Assembly (NCBI GenBank): GCA_037176705.1
Contig: CM073889.1
Coordinates: forward strand, 56,971,596 to 57,035,595
DNA length: 64,000 nt
Direction: 5' to 3'
From: Molossus alvarezi
Taxonomy: Eukaryota; Chordata; Mammalia; Chiroptera; Molossidae
Shown here in pieces: positions 37,946 through 48,709 of the stretch. Within the stretch, counting starts at the first letter, position 1, and each line of letters starts with the position of its first letter. The notes under the pieces were generated by a model. That model was given only the letters and a program-made list of their open reading frames with translations. It was not told the DNA's origin and made no database searches. Position numbers and translations under genes: made by a program.

Positions 37946-38217
37946 AAGCAGGGCATTTTTGGGAAAGAACCACCCCATGGAGTGAAGCTAGAAAGGGTGA
38001 TAAGAACATGCCTTGATTTTTATGTAAAAAAGTTTAGTACTGTAAGGCTCAGTTGAATAAAACAAGGTAAACCAGAAGACACATGTGGCAATCACGCAGA
38101 AGAAAGCTCCAACTCAGAGAGCTTCAGCAAAACATGAGATTGAGGAAAACATTTTGTCTTCTTATTTGCATATCTAGCATATACAAAGATGCAGAATCAT
38201 GATTTAAATAGAATCCC
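37946..38217. other. Unassigned interval
   Basis: No recognised feature. It precedes the left TSD candidate of the large nested block. Confidence 0.4.
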
Positions 38218-38349
38218 AGTTCTATATGAGGCCCCCCAGCTCTGTGTTCCAGTGCCAGAAGAGAAGTCCCCATTACCTCTGACCATAAAACCAGTGGGAA
38301 CTAAGGCTGAGGAATCCTGAGGCATCCAGAACCCCAGGCAGTTCCTTAT
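38218..38349 (+). mobile_element. HAL1-1 left end (5' UTR) before nested insertion
   Basis: ttccagtgccagaagagaag, aaaaccagtgggaactaagg and the following bases match, inverted, the 5' UTR of HAL1-2 at about 52090-52200, so this is LINE 5' UTR in plus orientation. It continues at 52514 after the nest. The possible left TSD agttctatatgag (38218-38230) resembles agttctattagg at 55255. Bases 38333-38349 are the left TSD of HAL1-2. Confidence 0.72.
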
Positions 38350-38573
38350 TTTATTTTATTATTTTTATTGTTGAATATATTACAGATGTTCCTCATTCTT
38401 TCCCCACTGACCCCCTCCTCCCCACTCCCGCCCCCCTCCTGCCTTTTCCCACACTGTTGTCTGTGTCCATTGGTTATGCATATATGCATATAAGTTCTTT
38501 GGTTTATTTTTTCCCACCCCCAACCCCCCTTCCCTTTGAGGTTTGTCAATCTAGCAACCAATTTGTACTTCTT

Positions 38574-38787
38574 TTTTTTTGTTCAGGTAGAGTGGGAGAG
38601 AGAGAGAGGAACAGAGAGAGAGAGAAACATCGACGTGAAGGGACACATCGAGTGGCTGCCACCTGCACAACCGACCAGGGCCGGGGACAAACTGCAACCG
38701 AGGTACGTGCCCTTAGCGGGAACCGAACCCGGGTCTCTCAGGACCGCAGGCCGACGCTCTAACTGCTGAGCCAAACTGGCCAGGGCC
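38574..38787 (-). mobile_element. VES-type SINE, shortened tail
   Basis: Minus-strand SINE beginning directly at ttttttttgttcaggtagag, so the usual terminal ATCCTCACC block is missing; head ends ggccagggc. Perfect 15-bp TSD caatttgtacttctt at 38559-38573 and 38788-38802. Confidence 0.92.
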
Positions 38788-39630
38788 CAATTTGTACTTC
38801 TTAATCCCTTCACCTTTTTCACCCATTCCCCCATCTCCCCTCCTATCTGGCAACCAATAAAATGTTCTCTATATCTATGAGAATGTTTCTGTTCTGCTTG
38901 TTCATTTTGTTTGTAGATGCAATTGTTGATAACTATGTATTCATTGCCATTTTTTTTTTTGTTCATATATCTTATCTTTTTCTTCAAGAAGACCCTTCAA
39001 CATTTCATATAATAATGATTTGGTGGTGAACTCCTTTAGCTTTTTCTTGTTTGGTAAACTTTTTATATGGCAATTGATTCTAAATTACAGCTTTGCAGGA
39101 TAGAGTAATCTTGGTTGTAAGTTCTTGCTTTACATCACTCTGAATATTTCTTGCCACTCCCTTCTGGTCTGAGAAATCAGCTGAAAGCCTTGTGGAAACT
39201 CCCTTGTAGGGAACTAACTGCTTTTCTCTTGCTGCTTTTAAGATTCTCTCTTTGTCTTGAACCTTTTGCATTTTGACGATGATGTGTATTGGTGTGTGCC
39301 TCTTGGGGTCCATCTTGTTTGGGACTCTCTGTGCTTCCTGGACTTGTATGTCTGTTTCCTTCACCAAGTTAGGAAAGTTTTCTGCCATTATTGTTTCAAA
39401 TAGGTTTTTGATTTCTTGTTCTCTCTCTTCTCCTTCTGGTACCCCCAAGATGCGAATGTTGGCATGCTTGAAGTTGTCCCAGAGGCTCCTTACACTCTCT
39501 TAATTTTTTTTGGATTCTTTTTTCTTTTTGCTGTTCTGATTGAGTGTTTTTTTGCTTCTTTATATTCCAAATTGATGGTTTGCTTCTTGGCTTCACCTAC
39601 TCTACTATTGAATCTGTGTAAATTCTTCTT

Positions 39631-39877
39631 CTTTTTTTTAAATCCTCACCCAAGAACATTTTTTTTGTTCATATAGAGTGGGAGGGAGAGAGAGGAAGAG
39701 AGAGAGAGAGAGAGAATCATTCATGTAAAAGGGACACATTGAGTGGCTGCCTTCCACACAACCCAACCAGGGCTGGGGACAAACTGCAACGGAGGTATGT
39801 GCCCTTAGAGGGAACTGAACCTGGGTCTCTTTGGACCACAAGCCAACGCTCTAACCACTGAGCCAAACTGACCAGGG
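39631..39877 (-). mobile_element. VES-type SINE
   Basis: Minus-strand SINE with aaatcctcacccaagaac on the left and head ending gaccagggct on the right. TSD ctgtgtaaattcttctt / ctgtataaattattctt at 39614-39630 and 39878-39894. Confidence 0.9.
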
Positions 39878-40010
39878 CTGTATAAATTATTCTTTATTTC
39901 AGTTAGTGCCTTCTTCATTTCTGACTGCTCATTTTTATGCTCTTGAGGCCCTCACTAAGTTCACTGATGTTCGCACTAAGTTTATTGAGCATCCTTATAA
40001 GCATTATTTT

Positions 40011-40697
40011 TTTTTCTTTTAAAATTTGTTTATCATTGAAAGTATTACAGATGTCTCCCCTTTACCCTCATGAACTCCCTCTTCCCCACACTATTGTCTG
40101 TGTTCATTGGTTATCCATATATGCATATAAGTTCGTAGGTTTATCACCCCCCTCCCCCATCCCCTTCCCTCTAAAGTTCATCCATCTAACAACCAGTTTG
40201 TTGTTCTTAATCCAATCATCATTTTTTGCCCATCTCCCAACCCCCTCTCATCTGGAAACCAACAAAAGTTTTTCTGTATCTATGAGTCTGCTTCTATTCT
40301 GGCGTTTCATTTTGTTTGTAGATTCATTTGTTGATAGATATGTATTTATTGCCATTTTATTGTTCATATTTTTGATCTTTTTCAAAAAGACCCTTCAACA
40401 TTTCTTGTAATACTGGTTTGGTGGTGATAAACTCCTTTAGCTTTTCCTCATCTAGGAAGCACTTTATATGTCCTTCAATTCTAAATGATAACTTTGCAGG
40501 ATAGAGTAATCTTGGCTGTAGGTCCTTGATTTTTATTACTTTGAATATTTCTTGCCACTTCCTTCTGGCCTGCAAAGTTTCTTTTGAGAAATCAACTGAT
40601 AGTCTTATCTGAGCTCCCTTGTAGGTAACCATCTGCTTTTCTCTTGCTGCTTCAAAAATTCTCTCTTTGTCTTTGACATTTTGCATTTTAATTATGG
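40011..40697 (-). mobile_element. HAL1-3 3' end
   Basis: A second minus-strand HAL1 3' end: T-rich start, 3' UTR, ORF1 C-terminus (KMQNVKDKERIFEAAREKQM, RLSVDFSKETLQARRKW) truncated at about 40697. Its A-tail side abuts taagcattatttt (39998-40010), which pairs with taagcagtatttt at 51519-51531, far to the right. Confidence 0.85.
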
Positions 40698-40890
40698 ACC
40701 AGCACTTTTGACTGTAGACTGAAGTGTTCCCCCTGGCTTTCCTCATCGGTACAAATACAGATAGGGTTATAATGCACTTGTTGAGCAGATTTGAAGCTTG
40801 GGTCAGGAAAGCCTGTAGGTCCTGTTATACATTTTTTTTTTTTTTTAGAATCTTAATTGTTGCCTCTGAAAAAGATTCTTTTTAAAAATT
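40698..40890. other. Sequence between HAL1-3 and L1 'C' (possible transduced flank)
   Basis: About 190 bp with no match elsewhere in the window, including a T-run at about 40830-40846. It lies between HAL1-3 and the A-tail of L1 'C', inside the same pair of TSDs. See findings for the 3' transduction idea. Confidence 0.6.
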
Positions 40891-42607
40891 TTATTTATTT
40901 ATTTATTTTTATTTTTAATTTTTAAATTTTAGTTTTGTTACAAATGTTTCTCCTTTTTTACCCCATTGACACCCTCCTCACCATCCCCCCTGCTCCGTCC
41001 CCAGCTTTGTTGTCCATGTCCATTGGCTATGCATAAATACATGTAAGTTCTGTGGTTTATCTCTTCTCACCCCCACCACCCCCTCTTCTGAGGGTTGTCA
41101 GTCTGTACCCTACTTCCGTGTTTCTGGGTCTACCCTATTCCTCAGACTGTTATATTCATTATATTCCATATATAAGTGAGATCATGTCGTATTTGTCTTT
41201 TTCTGCTTGGCTTGTTTCACTTAGGATAATACTTTCCAGGTCCCTCCATGTCGTCTCAAAAGATACAAGATCCTTCTTTCTTACAGCTGCATAGTACTTT
41301 ATTGTGTATATGTACCACAGCTTTTTATCCATTTGTCTACTGATGAACATTTGGGCTGTTTCCAGATCTTAGCTATTGTAAATAGTGCTGCTACAAACAT
41401 GGGGGTACATGTATTCTTTCCAATTGGTGTTTCAGGCTTCTTAGGGTATATTCCTAGAAGTGGGATCACTGGGTCAAATGGCAGTTCAATTTTTAATTTT
41501 TTGAGGAAACACCATACTGTTTTCCATAGTGGCTGCACCAGTCTGCATTCCCACCAGCAGTGTGCTAGAGTCCCCTTTTCTCTACACCCCCGCCAACACT
41601 TGTTGTTTAATGATTAGTTAATGGTGGCCATTCTGACAGGTATGAGGCGATACCTCATTGTTGTTTTAATTTGCATCTTTCTGATGATTAGTGATCTTGA
41701 GCATTTCTTCATATGTCTCTTGGCCATTTGTATGTCCTGTTTGGAGAGGTGTCTACTTCCTCTGCCCATTTCTTAATTGGGTTCTTTGTCTTCCTTTTGT
41801 TGAGTTGTATGAGTAATCTATATATTTTGGAAATTAACCCCTTATCTGATGTATCATTGGCAATGATGTTCTCCCATACAGTGGTTTGCCTTTCCATTTT
41901 TAATTTTTTGAGGAAACACCATGTTTCTTTTGCTGTGCAGAAGCTTTTTACTTTAATGTAGTTCCATGTGTTCATGTTTTCCTTTGTTTCTGTTGCCTTA
42001 GGTGATGTATCAGTAAAAATTCTGCTGCTTATGATGTCCGAAATTTTGTTGCCTACATTTTCTTCTAGAATTTTTATGGAATCATGGGTCATGTTTAAGT
42101 CTTTTATTCATTTTGAGTTTATTCTTATGTATGGTGTAAGTTGATGCTCTAGTTTCATGTTTTTGCATGTAGTTGTCCAATTTTCCCAACACCATTTATT
42201 AAAGAGGCTGTCTTTACTGTACTGTATGCTCTTGCCACCTTTGTCAAATATTAATTGAGCATGTTTTCTTGGGTCCATTTCCGAGTTCTCTATTCTGTTA
42301 CACTGGTCTATATGCCTATTCTTGTGCCAGTACCAGGCTGTTTTGATTACAGTGGCTTTGTAGTATAACCTGATATCTGGTATTGTGATCTCACCTACTT
42401 TGTCCTTCTTTTTCAAAATTGCTGTGGCTATTCGGGCCTTGTTTTGGTTCCATATGAACTTTTGAAGTATTTGTTCTAGTTCTGTAAGATATGCCTTGGT
42501 ATTTTGATGGCATTGCATTGAATCTATAAATTGCTTTGGGTAATATGGACATTTTAATGATGTTAATTTTATCAATCTATGAACAAGGTATGTACTTCCA
42601 CTTTTTT
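40891..42607 (-). mobile_element. L1 'C' 3' part
   Basis: Minus-strand L1: T-rich tail, 3' UTR, ORF2 C-terminus (Cys-rich motif 41530-41600), thumb and late RT. A stretch near 41897-41923 (tttttaattttttgaggaaacacc) repeats a piece from 41490-41515, a small internal duplication. Cut at 42607 by full-length L1 'B' and resumes at 48710. Confidence 0.92.
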
Positions 42608-42861
42608 TTTTTGAATTTTTATTTATTTTTTTGTTACAGATATTTTACCTTTTTACCCCATTGGCACCCCCCGCCCTACCCCCCCTCCACCCTGTCCCCG
42701 GCTTAGTTGTCCATGTCCATTGGTCATGCGTACATGCATATAAGTTCTGTGGTTTATCTCTTCCCACCCCTCCACCCCACCTCCCCTCTTCTGAGGGATG
42801 TCAGTCTGTGCCCTACTTCCATGTGTCTGGGTCTACTGTATTCCTCAGACTGTTATGTTCA

Positions 42862-45800
42862 TTATATTCCGTATATAAGTGAGATCATGTGGTATTTGTC
42901 TTTTTCTGCTTGGCTTCTTTCACTTAGGATAATACTTTCCAGGTCACTCCATGTCGTCTCAAAGGATAAGAGATCTTTCTTTCTTACCGCTGCATAGTAC
43001 TCCATTGTGTATATGTACCACAGCTTTTTTATCCATTCGTCTACTGGTGGACACTTGGGCTGTTTCCAGATCTTAGCTATTGTAAATAGTGCTGCTATGA
43101 ACATGGGGGTACATATATTCTTCCTGATTGGTGTTTCAGGCCTCTTAGGGTATATTCCCAGCAGTGGGATCACTGGGTCAAATGGAAGTTCAATTTTTAA
43201 TTTTTTGAGGTAGCACCATATTGTTTTCCATAGCGGCTGCACCAGTCTGCATTCCCACCAGCAGTGTATTAGAGTCCCCTTTTCTCCACACCCTCGCCAA
43301 CACTTGTTGTTTGATGATTTGTTGATGGCGGCCATTCTGACAGGTGTGAGGTGATACCTCATTGTTGTTTTAATTTACATCTCTCTGATGATTAGTGATG
43401 TTGAGCATTTCTTCATATGTCTCTTGGCCATTTGTATGTCCTGTTTGGAGAGGTGTCTATTCAGCTCCTCTGCCCATTTTTTAATTGGGTTCTTTGTCTT
43501 CCTTTTGTGGAGTTGTATGAGCACTCTATATATATTGGAAATTAACCCCTTATCTGATACATCATTGGCAATGATGTTCTCCCATACAGTGGGTTGCCTT
43601 TCCATTTTGATGATTGTATCTTTTGCTGTGCAGAAGCTTTTTAGTTTGATGTAGTCCCATGTGTTCATTTTCTCCTTTATTTCTGTTGCCTTAGGTGATG
43701 TATCAGTGAAAATTCTGCTCCGTATCATGTCCGAAATTTTATTGCCTACATTTTCTTCTAGAATTTTTATGGATTCACGGGTCACATTTAAGTCTTTTAT
43801 CCATTTTGAGTTTATTTTTGTGTATGGTGTAAGTTGATGGTCTAGTTTCATTTTTTTGCATGTAGCTGTCCAATTTTCCCAACACCATTTATTAAAGAGG
43901 CTGTCTTTACTCCACTGTATGCTCTTGCCACCTTTGTCAAATATTAATTGAGCGTATTGCCTTGGGTCCATTTCTGGGTTTTCAGTTCTGTTCCACTGGT
44001 CTATATGCCTGTTCTTGTGCCAGTACCAGGCTGTTTTGGTTACAGTCGCTTTGTAGTATAACCTGAAATCTGGTATTGTGATCCCACCTACTTTGTTCTT
44101 CTTTTTCAAGATTGCTGTGGCTATTCGGGGTCTTTTTTGGTTCCATATGAACTTTTGAAGTATTTGTTCTAGTTCTATGAAATATGTCGTTGGTATTTTG
44201 ATGGGGATTGCATTGAATCTATAGATTGTTTTGGGTAGTATGGACATTTTAATTATGTTAATTCTTCCAATCCATGAACAGGGTATGTGCTTCCACTTTT
44301 TTATATCTTCCTCTATTTCTTTTTTTCAATGACCTGTAGTTTTCTGCAAATAGGTCCTTTACTTCTTTGGTTAAGTTTATTCCTAGGTATCATAATTTTT
44401 TTGGCGCAATGGTAAATGGGATTGTGTTTTCAGTTTCTCTTTCTGTGAGTTCATCATTGACGTACAAGAATGCCGTCGAGCCCTGGCCGGTTTGGCTCAG
44501 CGGTTGGAGCGTCGGCCTGCGGTCTGGAGAGACCCGGGTTCGGTTCCCGCTAAGGGCACGTACTTCGGTTGCAGTTTTTCCCCGGCCCTGGTTGGTCGTG
44601 CGGGTGGCAGCCACTCGATGTGTCCCTTCACGTCGATGTTTCTCTCTCTCTCTCGCTCTTCCTCTCTCTCCCTCCCACTCTATCTGTACAAAAGATGGAA
44701 AAATATCCTCGGGTGAGGATAAAAAAAAAAAAAAAAAAAAGAATGCCGTCGATTTCTTGACGTTAATTTTGTATCCTGCTACTTTGCCAAATTCATTTAT
44801 TAAGTCTAATAGATTTTTGATGGAGTCTTTAGGGTTTTCTATGTACAATATCATGTCATCTGCAAATAATGACAGTTTCACTTCCTCCTTTCCAATTTGG
44901 ATCCCTTTTATTTTTTCTTCATGTCTGATTGCTGTGGCTAAGACTTCCAGTACAATGTTAAATAAGAGTGGCAAAAGTGGACATCCCTGTCTTGTTCCTG
45001 TTCTTAATGGAAATGTTTTTAGTTTCTGTCCATTGAGTATGATGTTGGCTGTAGGTCTTTCATATATGGCCTTTATTATGTCGAGATATGATCCCTCTAT
45101 TCCTACATTGCTGAGCGTTTTTATCAGAAATGGATGCTGGATTTTGTCAAATGCTTTTTCAGCATCTATTGATATGATCATGTGGTTTTTATTCTTCATT
45201 TTGTTTATCTGGTGTATCACGTTTACTGATTTGCGAATATTGTACCAGCCTTGCATCCCTGGAATGAATCCCACTTGGTCATGGTGAATAATTTTTTTGA
45301 TGTACTTCTGGATCCGATTTGCTAATATTTTGTTCAGGATTTTGGCATCTATGTTCATCAGGGATATTGGCCTGTAGTTTTCTTTCTTCGTAGTGTCTTT
45401 TTCTGGTTTTGGAATTAGAATTATGCTGGCCTCATAGAACGTGTTTGGAAGTCTTCCTTCTTCTTGAATTTTTTGAAATAGTTTGAGGAGAATGGGTGTT
45501 AGTTCTTTTTTGAATGTTCAGTAAAACTCCCCCGTGAAACCATCTGGGCCTGGGCTTTTGTTTGCTGGGAGAGTCTTGATTACCTCTTCAATTTCCTTGG
45601 TTGTTATTGGTCTGTTCAAGTTTTTTATCTCTTCCGGGAATAGTTTTGGGAGATTGTATGTTTCTAGAAATTTGTCCATTTAGCTTAGATTGTCGAATTT
45701 GTTGCCATATAGTTGTTCATAGTAGTTGTTAACGATCTTTTGTATTTCCATGGTGTTGGTTGTTACTTCTCCTCTTTCATTTCTGATTTTGTGTATTTGG

Positions 45801-46958
45801 GTTCTCTCTCTTTGTTTCTTGTTGAGTCTAGCTAAGGGTCCATCAATCTTGTTTATCTTTTCGAAAAACCAGCTCTTTGTTTCATTGATCCTTTGAATTG
45901 TTTTTTTGGTCTCTATGTCATTTATTTCTGCTCTGATCTTTACATTTCCTTCCTTCTACTTGCTCTGGGGTTTTCTTTTTGTTTGCTTCTAATTCTTTAA
46001 GTTGTGAGGTTAGACAGTCAATTAGAAATTTTTCTTGTTTCTTGAGGTAGGCCTGTAGTGCTATGAACTTCCCTCTCAGAACTGCTGTCACTGCATCCCA
46101 TAGATTTTGTGTTGTTGTGTCTTCATTTTCATTGGTTTCCAGGAAGTTTTTAATTTCTTCCTTGATCTCGTCGGTGACCCATTCATTGTTTAATAACATG
46201 CTATTTAACCTCCATGTGTTGAAATGTCTTTGCATGTTCTTGTTGCAATTGATTTCTAGTTTCATGCCATTGTGATCTGAGAAGATGCTTGATATGATTT
46301 CAATCTTCTTGAACTTGTAGAGATTTAGTTTGTGTCCTATCATGTGGTCTATCTTTGAGAATGTCCCATGTGCACTTGAGAAGAATGTGTATTCTGTAGT
46401 TTTGGGGTGTAATTCTCTGTAGATATCTATTAAATCCATCTGGTCTAGTGCTTCATTTAGAGTCTCTGTTTCCTTGCTAATTTTTTGCCTAGAGGATCTA
46501 TCCAGTGCTGTCAACGGGGTGTTGAAGTCCCCTGCTATGATTGTATTGTTGTCGATTTCTCCTTGGAAGTCCTCCAGAAGATTTTTAATATATTTTGGTG
46601 CTCCTATATTGGGTGCATATATGTTTATCAAGGTTATATCTTCCTGTTGGATAGATCCTTTCAATATTATGTAGTGGCCGTCTTTGTCTCTAGTTATGGT
46701 CTTCATTTTGAAATCTATTTTATCAGATATGAGAATTGCTACCCCAGCTTTTTTTTGCTTTCCATTTGCTTGGAAAATTTTTTTCCATCCCTTCACTTTC
46801 AACCTATGTGAGTCTTTTGTTGAGAGGTGGGTCTCTTGTAAACAACATACAGATGAGTCATGCTTTCTTATCCAATCAGCTACTCTGTGTCTCTTTATGG
46901 GAGCATTCAATCCATTTACGTTTAAGGTGATTATTGATATGTACTTATTTATTGCCAT
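42862..46958 (-). pseudogene. L1 'B' ORF2, broken
   Basis: Starts at 46958 ([10 protein letters not shown]). The endonuclease is intact through its active-site motifs. A 1-nt loss near 45987 and a 2-nt loss near 45943 shift the linker. CGA to TGA near 45520 stops the RT start. A SINE at 44480-44738 splits the region just after FADD (FADD at about 44854-44865). Further frame changes lie near 44320 and 43370. The C-terminus ([20 protein letters not shown]) is intact, unlike in 'M'. Not functional. Confidence 0.92.
44480..44738 (+). mobile_element. VES-type SINE, young
   Basis: Best-preserved SINE here: head gccctggccggtttggctca, A-box-like tggctcagcgg (44493-44503), B-box-like ggttcggttcc (44538-44548), pyrimidine-rich stretch, gggtgaggat and an A-tail. 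Perfect 14-bp TSD aagaatgccgtcga at 44466-44479 and 44739-44752. It leaves an open frame running through it, which is coincidental. Confidence 0.97.
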
Positions 46959-47003
46959 TTTTGTTTAGTGTGGTTCTATTTTTCTTCCCATTTCTCCTGG
47001 TAA

Positions 47004-47899
47004 TTACAGCAGTCCTTTTAACATTTCTTGCAGTGCTGGTTTGGTGCTAATGTATTCCCTTAGCCTTTTTTTGTCTGGGAAGCTCTTTATTTGACCTTCT
47101 ATTTTGAATGATAGCCTTGCTGGGTGGAGTAGTCTTGGATTCTGATTCTTGTTTTTCATGACTTTCATTACTTCATGCCATTCTCTTCTGGCCTGTAGTG
47201 TTTCTTGTGAGAAGTCAGCTGAGAGCCTTATGGGGTTCCCTTTGTAGGTAACCTGTTGCTTATCTCTTGCTGCTTTTAGGATTCTCTCTTTGTCTTTAAT
47301 TTGTGGCATTTTAATTACTATGTGTCTTGGTGTGGGCCTGTTTGGGTTCTTCTTACTTGGGACTCTCTGTGCTTCTTGAACTTGAATGCCTTCTTCCTTC
47401 ACCAAATTAGGGAAGTTTTCTCTCACTATTTTTTTGAATATATTCTCTATCCCTTGCTCATTTTCTTCTTCTTCGGGGACTCCTATGATGCGAATATTAT
47501 TACGTTTCCAGTTGTCCCATAGTTCTCTTAAGCTGTCTTCCTGTTTTTTTAATAGTTTTTTCCTTTTGTTTTTCTGATTGGTTGATTTTTTTCTACCTTG
47601 TCTTCTATTTCACTGATCCGGTCCTCAGCTTCCCCTACTCTGCTTTTTAAACCTTCCAATGTATTTTTCGTTTCTGATATGTCATTTTTTATCTCTTCTT
47701 GTTGGTTTTTAATTTCCAATTGGCTTATTTTCATTGTCTCTATGTCCTTACTCATGCTGTTCAGCTTCCTCAAGATCATGGCTCTGAATTCTAGCTCTGT
47801 TAACATGCCTAATTGCTCCACATTGATCTCATCTTCGGTGGAGGTGTCTTGCTCTTTCATTTGGCTTCTGTTTCTGTGTTTCACCATTTTTGCTATCAC
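47004..47899 (-). pseudogene. L1 'B' ORF1, frameshifted
   Basis: Same 5' start as the intact ORF1 of 'M' (MIAKMVKHRN, 47899). The coiled-coil frame ends at 47549 after KTKGKNY because of indels in A-rich runs near 47545-47595. The RRM and C-terminal part is open again from 47426 to 47004. The two halves are in different frames. Confidence 0.93.
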
Positions 47900-48688
47900 T
47901 GTGGGCTTTGGAGCCTGTCAAGTTCTCCCTGTGGGTGTTGGTGTTCTGCTGTTTGTGGCTCCCTCTCCTGTGTTTAGATGAGCGAGGGAGGACCCACGTT
48001 GAACACCACTGTCAAGGCTTACTTTCCTGGTTAAAGTTGCTAGCCCAGGAATCGTACTGTTATCCTCTAGCTTTTTGCCTGGAGGCTAGCAGTCTAGGTT
48101 AATTGATGAGTTTTGGGTTGTCAGTTGATTGAAAAACTCCCTCTGGTGCTCAGCCAAGGGGCTTTCACGAGGGTGGGGCAGATGCTGGTTGTTAGTGAGC
48201 CTCAATTAGCATTTCAATGGCCCACAGGGTGGGGTTGGATCTCTGAGGGAGGGGCTGCTGCCTCTCCTCAGAGCCCTGGGAAGGAGATATAAGGCCACCG
48301 TCCTGAGTGGCTGCACTCAGCCAAAGCTCTGAGTGCCCTCCAAACCCCTAGTGTCCCGACACAGTTCCAGTCCAGTCCGCCCTCCCTCCGCCGGAGCCCA
48401 AGGTGAGTGGCTGTGGCTGTTTCAGCCTCTGTCCCGGCTGCGCTGTGGGGCCGCCTGGGAGTGTGACCCGCGGGCGCCGCTTATAGCTAAGGCCGCTGCC
48501 GAGCTGCCGACCGTGGGCTCCCAGCCCCGTCTGGCACCTTCGCAATCCTACCGGGATGGAGTCGGTGTCCCTCGTTGTCTGGTCCTCGCAAGCTTCTTTT
48601 CTGTTGGTTTTTCCCGTCGATTTGTCTGTGTTATAGTTGTAATTCCAGTTTGGTTCTGGGAGATGGTCTGTGTAGCTCCGTTCACTCC

Positions 48689-48700
48689 GCCGCCATTTTT
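48689..48700 (-). promoter_or_regulatory. YY1-like site at L1 'B' 5' end
   Basis: AAAAATGGCGGC on the minus strand, at the same position in the element as in 'M'. Confidence 0.6.
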
Positions 48701-48709
48701 TCTCTCTCC

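Larger units (their letters stand above)
38350..40010 (-). mobile_element. HAL1-2 (half-L1): 3' UTR and ORF1 C-terminal/coil part
   Basis: Minus-strand element whose ORF1 C-terminus is followed directly by a 3' UTR, with no ORF2: the HAL1 architecture. It has a T-rich start (38345-38375), a 3' UTR, a broken ORF1 RRM/CTD (GVPEGEEREQEI, VQEAQRVPNKMD, VKMQKVQDKERILKAA at 39080-39448), and a coiled coil to 40010. Two VES SINEs interrupt it. It continues at 51519-52496. Perfect 17-bp TSD cccaggcagttccttat at 38333-38349 and 52497-52513. Confidence 0.85.
42608..48709 (-). mobile_element. Full-length young L1 'B'
   Basis: Complete L1 with 5' UTR (47900-48709), ORF1, ORF2, 3' UTR and A-tail, closely matching L1 'M' (10.0-15.86 kb). 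Inserted into L1 'C' in the same orientation with a perfect 15-bp TSD, tacttccactttttt, at 42593-42607 and 48710-48724. A VES SINE lies in ORF2. Without the SINE the element is about 5.83 kb. Confidence 0.97.

Noticed and set aside
44480..44555. tRNA-like A and B boxes in SINE heads
   Set aside because: These are VES SINE heads, not tRNA genes: no full cloverleaf, repeated with TSDs and A-tails.
44390..45358. 322-codon frame joining L1 RT to a SINE
   Set aside because: The SINE happens to lack stops in this frame; the flanking ORF2 is broken elsewhere, so it is not a real fusion.
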